DNA of 37,383 nt from Cyanobacteriota bacterium (GTDB lineage: Bacteria > Cyanobacteriota > Vampirovibrionia > LMEP-6097). The notes below the pieces were generated by a model. The model searched no databases and was not told the origin of the DNA. It saw only the letters and a list, made by a program, of their open reading frames with translations. The position numbers were made by a program, and so were the translations under genes. The DNA lies in NCBI GenBank assembly GCA_027618255.1, contig JAQCFG010000015.1, forward strand, positions 1 through 37,383. Direction: 5' to 3'. Positions 33,112 to 37,383 of the stretch are shown here, in pieces (the stretch's first letter is position 1; every line of letters begins with the position of its first letter).

Positions 33112-34009
33112 TGTAGTTGTTCCATCCTATAACCGCGGGGATTATATCTCTGAAACGATTGAAAGTATTCTTGCTCAGACTTTTGCTGATTTTGAATTGA
33201 TAGTTATTGATGACGGCAGTACTGATAATACTGAGTCTATAGTCAAAGCCTTTGCTGATAAGGATTCTAGGGTCAAGTATTTTAAACAAGCCAATTCAGA
33301 GAGAGCTGTTGCAAGGTCTTATGGAATGAGTTTGTCAGAAGGTGAGTTTGTTTGTTTGGTGGATTCAGATGACACTTGGTATCTGCATAAATTAGAAAAA
33401 CAAGTTGTAGTAATGGATGCTGATCCTGAGCTTGCTTGCTGCTACGCGGCTGTTGATAGAATGGATATGGCAAGTAATCTGGTTGCTCCAGCAAAGCGTC
33501 AACTTGAGGGCTACTCGGGAAATATCTATGAAGAACTTTTGAAGCGCAATTTTATTCCATCTGTCACTCCAATCATTCGCAAAAAATATATTGAGATGGT
33601 AGGTAAACAAAATACAGAGTTTATTCCTTATGAGGATTGGGATTTTTGGTTACGCCTTGCTCGTATCGGTAAGTTTGAGCATATCAAGGAACCTCTTGGT
33701 TCTTATCGTTTGCATCCTGGACAGTCGGTGCAGAATGTAAAAGCTCACAAGATTGAAGAAGTGACATTTAAAGTCCTTGATGCTAATACGCCAAACACAA
33801 ATGAGGCCTATAGTCTGGCTTACCTGCGTTGCGCTTACTGGTATATCATTGCTGGTGATCTCAAGGCAGCTAGAGACAGATTGCGTAAGTCACTAGAGAG
33901 AAACGCCAAAAGACTATATGATTGTAGATGGTGGGGCTTGTACTTGATGAGCTTTGCTAAAACAATAATGCCTGATACTGTAAACAAGTTTTTGGGCTCC
34001 TTCCATTGA
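33095..34009 (+). CDS. Family 2 glycosyltransferase
   Basis: A 304-residue GT-A enzyme. RVSVVVPSYNRGDYISETIESIL, FELIVIDDGSTDNTESIV and FVCLVDSDDTWYLHKLEKQV show the nucleotide-sugar site with the DxD-like DSDD, and PYEDWDFWLRLARIG is the ED-type acceptor/catalytic motif. It probably adds a sugar to a cell-envelope or polysaccharide acceptor; the specificity is unknown. The start is TTG at 33095 or 33098, inside the 3' end of speE; the stop TGA overlaps the next gene (TGATG). The order speE-GT2-PAP2 with overlaps indicates a single transcript. Confidence 0.9.
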   Translation: MLPRVSVVVPSYNRGDYISETIESILAQTFADFELIVIDDGSTDNTESIVKAFADKDSRVKYFKQANSERAVARSYGMSLSEGEFVCLVDSDDTWYLHKLEKQVVVMDADPELACCYAAVDRMDMASNLVAPAKRQLEGYSGNIYEELLKRNFIPSVTPIIRKKYIEMVGKQNTEFIPYEDWDFWLRLARIGKFEHIKEPLGSYRLHPGQSVQNVKAHKIEEVTFKVLDANTPNTNEAYSLAYLRCAYWYIIAGDLKAARDRLRKSLERNAKRLYDCRWWGLYLMSFAKTIMPDTVNKFLGSFH

Positions 34010-34509
34010 TGCAAGACAAAATACTTAGATTAATACTTCGCACTCTAACTTATGCTGGCAATATCTTCCCGCAGTTTTGTATTTGTTGTTTGCTTTTGTA
34101 TCTTGATTTTAAACAAGGCTATCAAGTGGGTTCGATCTGGTTTTGGGGTTATGCTGTCAATCTTGCGTTCAAGAATACTATTCGCAAGCCAAGACCACCT
34201 GTCTCTGGATGGAAAGTTAAACATGTTAAGGGCTGGAGTTTTCCTTCAGGACATTCTTTAGTATCTTTGGTTTTGTACTGGTCTATAGCCAAGCATTTTG
34301 CAGTTGCTAGCCCTTATGCTGAGCTACTTTATGCCTTGCCATTTGTTTTGGGCTTATCGCGTCTTTATCTGCGAGTGCATTTTGTAGAGGACGTAGTAGT
34401 AGGTTGGCTTATTGCTTTTAGTTATTTGTATTTTTGTGAAGATCTAGTGCTTAGATTTAATGCTCCGTTTTATGAGGTTTTTTATAAGATTTGCCATCTT
34501 TGGGCCTAG
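34009..34509 (+). CDS. PAP2-family membrane phosphatase
   Basis: About 166 residues with five or so membrane helices. The three phosphatase motifs are present: KNTIRKPRPP (KxxxxxxRP), FPSGHS (PSGH) and SRLYLRVHFVEDVVVG (SRxxxxxHxxxD). Likely dephosphorylates an isoprenoid or lipid pyrophosphate such as undecaprenyl-PP, consistent with a neighbouring glycosyltransferase; the substrate is inferred. ATG at 34009 overlaps the upstream TGA; the alternative TTG at 34006 is less likely. Confidence 0.9.
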   Translation: MQDKILRLILRTLTYAGNIFPQFCICCLLLYLDFKQGYQVGSIWFWGYAVNLAFKNTIRKPRPPVSGWKVKHVKGWSFPSGHSLVSLVLYWSIAKHFAVASPYAELLYALPFVLGLSRLYLRVHFVEDVVVGWLIAFSYLYFCEDLVLRFNAPFYEVFYKICHLWA

Positions 34510-34514
34510 TTTTA

Positions 34515-34542
34515 TTGATAAATTATCAAAATTACACGTAAT
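34515..34542. promoter_or_regulatory. Two perfect palindromes upstream of hisI
   Basis: TTGATAA-A-TTATCAA (34515-34529) is a perfect 7-1-7 palindrome, followed by ATTAC-AC-GTAAT (34531-34542). The first resembles 7-1-7 operators of the Fur/Zur family (TGATAAT-N-ATTATCA is the form reported for cyanobacterial Zur), differing in the innermost base. It lies 66-80 bp before the hisI start, upstream of its -10. A site for another regulator, or part of the PAP2 gene's terminator, is also possible. Confidence 0.4.
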
Positions 34543-34579
34543 TTCTGGATTTCAACTGAAGTATGAAATACGCATTTGT

Positions 34580-34585
34580 TACAAT
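34580..34585 (+). promoter_or_regulatory. Extended -10 of the hisI operon
   Basis: TGTTACAAT followed by 9 nt and the ATG at 34595; no Shine-Dalgarno site. Confidence 0.55.
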
Positions 34586-34594
34586 TAGTCCCTA

Positions 34595-35077
34595 ATGTCC
34601 GAGATATTCCAAAAACGCAAAACTATAGAACAAGTCGAAGAAGCAAATGAGCTTGCGCCTAAGTTTGATGAGCATGGTTTGATCTCAGTTGTTACTACTG
34701 ATTATCAAACGGGTGAGCTATTGATGCAGGGCTATATGAACGCTGAAGCGCTCAAGCAAACTATAGAAAAAGGACAAGCGGTTTATTACTCCCGCTCGCG
34801 CAAAGTGCTTTGGCACAAAGGAGCAACTAGTGGTCTTTATCAAGACATCAAAGAGATGCGCATCGATGACGATCAGGATTGTGTTTGGTTACGAGTTACT
34901 GTCACTGGTTCTGGTGCTAGTTGTCATGTGGGTTATCGTTCTTGTTTTTACCGGACTGTGCCCAATGGCAAGGACTATGATCCTAGTAAGCCAATAGAGC
35001 TTACGTATGTCGAGAGTGAGAAGACTTTTGATCCACAGGAGGTCTATGGTGATGTCCCCAATCCTACACAATTGTAG
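34595..35077 (+). CDS. hisI: Phosphoribosyl-AMP cyclohydrolase
   Basis: Third step of histidine synthesis, a zinc-dependent hydrolysis of PR-AMP. This is the stand-alone HisI form (160 residues), lacking the HisE domain. [31 protein letters not shown] and [10 protein letters not shown] are diagnostic; the zinc-binding cysteines occur in DQDC, GASCH and YRSCFY, all retained. No other his genes are adjacent. Instead folE2 begins 12 nt downstream, an arrangement that fits the known recurrence of hisI paralogues among Zur-controlled genes, though this copy may simply be the housekeeping one. A C-terminal tail of ~35 residues ([15 protein letters not shown]) is extra. Confidence 0.95.
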   Translation: MSEIFQKRKTIEQVEEANELAPKFDEHGLISVVTTDYQTGELLMQGYMNAEALKQTIEKGQAVYYSRSRKVLWHKGATSGLYQDIKEMRIDDDQDCVWLRVTVTGSGASCHVGYRSCFYRTVPNGKDYDPSKPIELTYVESEKTFDPQEVYGDVPNPTQL

Positions 35078-35089
35078 ACCTGTTTGACT

Positions 35090-36022
35090 ATGAATAAAAT
35101 TATCGACAATGACATGAATAAAAAACCTGACGCAGCAAGTGAGCTGCGCTCACCAATTGCAACCACACTTGATCGAGTGGGCATGTCTCAAGTAGAGTTG
35201 CCTGTCTTGATTCATGATCATAAGGGCAACTTGGCTACGATTCCAGCGAGAGCAGAGCTTTATGTCAGCCTTGATGACCCGCACGCCAAGGGCATTCATA
35301 TGTCTAGGCTTTATTTGAAAGCCAAAGAGTTTTTTGCTGCTTACCCATTGAGCTTCCCTAGTCTTGCTAGTTTGACTGAAGCGATGCTTGAGACTCATAA
35401 GAACTTGAGTTTCTCTGCTCATGTAGCAGTGAGTTTTGAATATATTCAAGCCAAAAAAGCCCTGGTGAGTGATGAGACTGGTTATAGATTTTATCCTGTG
35501 ACTTTGTCTATGACTAGAGGTCCAGGAACCAAGCTGGTTTATGAAATGCAACTTGAAATAATTTATTCAAGCACTTGTCCTTGTTCTGCGGCTCTTGCGA
35601 GGCAAGTTGTTAAAGAAGAGTTTTTGAAAAAGTTTGATCAGGATCAATTGAGTCGTGATGAAGTCGCTGACTGGATTGCCTCAGAAAAGTCACAAGCTGC
35701 CGTGCCGCATGCACAAAGAAGCAAAGTCAATCTCAATCTCAAGTTCAATGAAGTAAGTGCCAAGCTTGATTTGAATTATTGGATTAATCTAATTGAAACA
35801 ACACTTGCTACCCCAGTGCAAGCTGCTGTCAAACGCGAAGATGAACAAGAATTTGCCAGGCTCAATGGCACTAATATGATGTTTAGTGAAGATGCTGCTC
35901 GCAGGCTCAAAGCCTGTCTGGATAAGCAAGCTAGAGTAGCTGATTATCAAATCAAAGTTGAACATCTTGAGAGTTTGCATGCGCATAACGCTGTTGTGAT
36001 TACTAGTAAGGGAGTTAAATAA
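35090..36022 (+). CDS. folE2: GTP cyclohydrolase I type FolE2
   Basis: Makes dihydroneopterin triphosphate from GTP for folate and related pterins; the FolE2 type can use Mn or Fe and replaces zinc-dependent FolE under zinc limitation in several bacteria. About 310 residues. DRVGMSQVELPVLI starts the conserved core; IIYSSTCPCSAALAR holds the catalytic Cys; VPHAQRSKVNL, and YQIKVEHLESLHAHNAVV near the end, match the family. ATG at 35090 is taken; TTG at 35084 and a later ATG at 35111 are possible. Its stop overlaps the next start (TAATG). It probably shares the hisI promoter. Confidence 0.95.
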   Translation: MNKIIDNDMNKKPDAASELRSPIATTLDRVGMSQVELPVLIHDHKGNLATIPARAELYVSLDDPHAKGIHMSRLYLKAKEFFAAYPLSFPSLASLTEAMLETHKNLSFSAHVAVSFEYIQAKKALVSDETGYRFYPVTLSMTRGPGTKLVYEMQLEIIYSSTCPCSAALARQVVKEEFLKKFDQDQLSRDEVADWIASEKSQAAVPHAQRSKVNLNLKFNEVSAKLDLNYWINLIETTLATPVQAAVKREDEQEFARLNGTNMMFSEDAARRLKACLDKQARVADYQIKVEHLESLHAHNAVVITSKGVK

Positions 36023-37149
36023 TGGCTTGTAAAGATGGAGCTTGCTCAATTCATCATGGTCCGAAAACTCAAGCGCGTCCTGTAACTAAAAGTCATGCAC
36101 CAAAACATCGTTCTAGTCATAGCGGTGTAAGTAGGTCAAGAGTTTCGTCAAGCGCTAGTCATATAAGCAAACAGCCAAAACCTCTTCAAGAAGCTGCTCA
36201 TATACACCATGACAATTGTGGAATCTGCCATGATCACAAACAGCTAAAAGAGAACCACGGTATAAGCCACATTCATGAGAAGCTACATAAGCATGATCAT
36301 AGTTGTCATGATCATAGCTGTGAGCACCATGGTACTCCACATGGTCATATTAAGCAGCATGATCATAGCCACGGTCACCATAATGAAGCACATGATCATA
36401 AGCATACACACGGTCATGACCACCCTAATACTTTAGAGTCAATTATTGCTCATAGTAAATTGCCTCAATGGCTTAAAGAGCTAAGTCTCAACGTTTCCTT
36501 TCTTTCACCAGCTTTGATTATTAGTAAATTATTGTCTAAGGCTAAAATTCCACAGATATTAAAGACTCTTACTGCAATTACTGGGATGCATGCATTGAAT
36601 AGAGGCCGTACTAAGTTAGGCAGGCTTGCTTTGACTTATTTGGTTTCTGGTGCCGCGGCAGGTGATAAAGCCTTAGCTGAGGCTACAAAGAATAAAATTG
36701 GCTTGGGGACTAACATGGCAAGGTTCTTTGCTACTACAGCAGTAGCTATCATTGAAAAATTTAGTGGTGATAGTCATGTAAATAATTTAGGCGAAGAAAT
36801 AGCGGCGTTTCAGAAAAATATCCGTGATCTTAAAAAATGGAAAGAACTGCTGCCAAGCTTGATTAATGTCGAATCCAAAGTCCAGATTATCTCACCACTA
36901 ATTAATAAGCTAATTCAATTTAGTAGTCGAAATTTAAGTGCGGGAAGCCAAAATATAGTCTCAACTTTGTCTCGGATTCTGTTGACCAGTGCTGGTTTTG
37001 TAGGTTTTGATCAAATACTAAAATCTTTGTCTGGAATTTTTGGTAAGAGTTCTGTTTTTGCTAGTATGACTGGAGCGATTTGTGGTTGTTGTGGCTCACC
37101 AGTATGTGCAGCAGCAGCGACAGATTCAGCATTGAATAATAGTTTCTAG
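36022..37149 (+). CDS. Histidine-rich putative metal-binding protein
   Basis: 375 residues. Residues about 60-135 are extremely His-rich (HDHSCHDHSCEHH, HGHIKQHDHSHGHH, HDHKHTHGHDH), with Cys near the start (MACKDGACSIHH) and the end (GAICGCCGSPVCAA); such stretches bind Zn, Ni or Co. The last ~220 residues are helical with moderately hydrophobic segments (FLSPALIISKLL, AICGCCGSPVCAAAATDS); no signal peptide. I know no family for this part. Coupled to folE2 by a 1-bp overlap and to the next gene by TAGTG, which suggests a role in metal storage, chaperoning or buffering. The repeated CATGATCATAG-type codons (about 36290-36425) make a low-complexity tract. Confidence 0.6.
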   Translation: MACKDGACSIHHGPKTQARPVTKSHAPKHRSSHSGVSRSRVSSSASHISKQPKPLQEAAHIHHDNCGICHDHKQLKENHGISHIHEKLHKHDHSCHDHSCEHHGTPHGHIKQHDHSHGHHNEAHDHKHTHGHDHPNTLESIIAHSKLPQWLKELSLNVSFLSPALIISKLLSKAKIPQILKTLTAITGMHALNRGRTKLGRLALTYLVSGAAAGDKALAEATKNKIGLGTNMARFFATTAVAIIEKFSGDSHVNNLGEEIAAFQKNIRDLKKWKELLPSLINVESKVQIISPLINKLIQFSSRNLSAGSQNIVSTLSRILLTSAGFVGFDQILKSLSGIFGKSSVFASMTGAICGCCGSPVCAAAATDSALNNSF

Positions 37150-37383
37150 TGAAAAGATTTTTAATATTGATATTGTTGTTCCAGTTTGTAGCCGTCCAGG
37201 CTCACGGCGGTGCTTGTGGTTGTAGTAGTTTACAGGGTACTGGTTTAGCTGGACCAATCATCACTATCCCTGCTTATAATATGAGCAAAGGTGTTACCAG
37301 TGTGAGTTTTGGATTGGGTTTCCATAATTCAGGCAGAATTGCCCCTAATGATTTAAGTACTTTGATTCGTAATGATGAACATG
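37149..37383 (+). CDS. Secreted protein, 5' part only
   Basis: Starts with GTG at 37149, overlapping the preceding TAG, and runs off the window end after about 78 residues. VKRFLILILLFQFVAVQA is a signal peptide, followed by HGGACGCSSLQGTGLAGPI and TIPAYNMSKGVTSVSFGLGF, which looks like the first strand of an outer-membrane barrel. The Cys/His motif right after the cleavage site (HGGACGC) could bind metal or carry a lipid anchor. Context suggests an outer-membrane partner in metal handling. The family is not recognised. Confidence 0.6.
   Translation, partial: MKRFLILILLFQFVAVQAHGGACGCSSLQGTGLAGPIITIPAYNMSKGVTSVSFGLGFHNSGRIAPNDLSTLIRNDEH

Noticed and set aside
36290-36425. Noncoding tandem repeat of CATGATCATAG units
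   Set aside because: It lies within an open frame coding a His-rich tract; the repetition follows from His codons.

Overview
The window is about 37 kb of A+T-rich bacterial chromosome. A TolC-type outer-membrane efflux protein with a signal peptide points to a diderm envelope, and fliJ, a fliK-like gene and a hook/rod gene point to a flagellated cell. A DapL-type aminotransferase, CobS, PlsX, FolE2, HU and the gene style would suit a non-photosynthetic cyanobacterial relative (Melainabacteria-like) or a neighbouring deep phylum. That placement is inference from gene content only. The genetic code looks standard: TAA, TAG and TGA all serve as stops.

Layout. 1-6.2 kb: tolC-like and ykgJ-like genes (+), an O-methyltransferase with an unknown protein (-), the HU gene with a palindrome-rich promoter and a clean terminator, and an unusual kinase-like protein. 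6.2-14.1 kb: gyrA, a methyltransferase gene broken by an in-frame stop, a DUF4143 ATPase, plsX and a DapL-type aminotransferase. Three nested inverted-repeat elements sit between these genes. 14.1-19.7 kb: two overlapping small membrane proteins, a ybeY-cysS-cobS run and a fliJ-fliK-hook/rod run on the minus strand. 19.9-24.6 kb: rpsB-tsf, tRNA-Leu(CAA), an FHA protein, a cupin (mannose-6-P isomerase type II) broken by TAG, and a PLP decarboxylase. 24.6-32.3 kb (accessory): a tightly overlapped DUF4143 ATPase - Rnl2-type RNA ligase - sodium/solute symporter operon, another DUF4143 ATPase, a 185-bp inverted-repeat element flanked by two broken genes (one a REP-associated tyrosine transposase), a large protein of unknown function with tandem 21-residue leucine-rich repeats, and an IS30-like transposase remnant. 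32.3-37.4 kb: speE, a GT2 glycosyltransferase and a PAP2 phosphatase, overlapping end to end, then hisI-folE2-histidine-rich protein-secreted protein, which looks like a metal (zinc) limitation operon.

Two patterns run through the window. First, many genes lack a Shine-Dalgarno sequence and instead carry a -10-like hexamer 6-12 nt before the start codon, which suggests widespread leaderless or near-leaderless transcription. Second, genes next to mobile or repeat elements are decaying: two carry in-frame nonsense codons, one shows a probable frameshift, and several are C-terminal remnants.

All identifications come from reading motifs by eye. No database search was possible.
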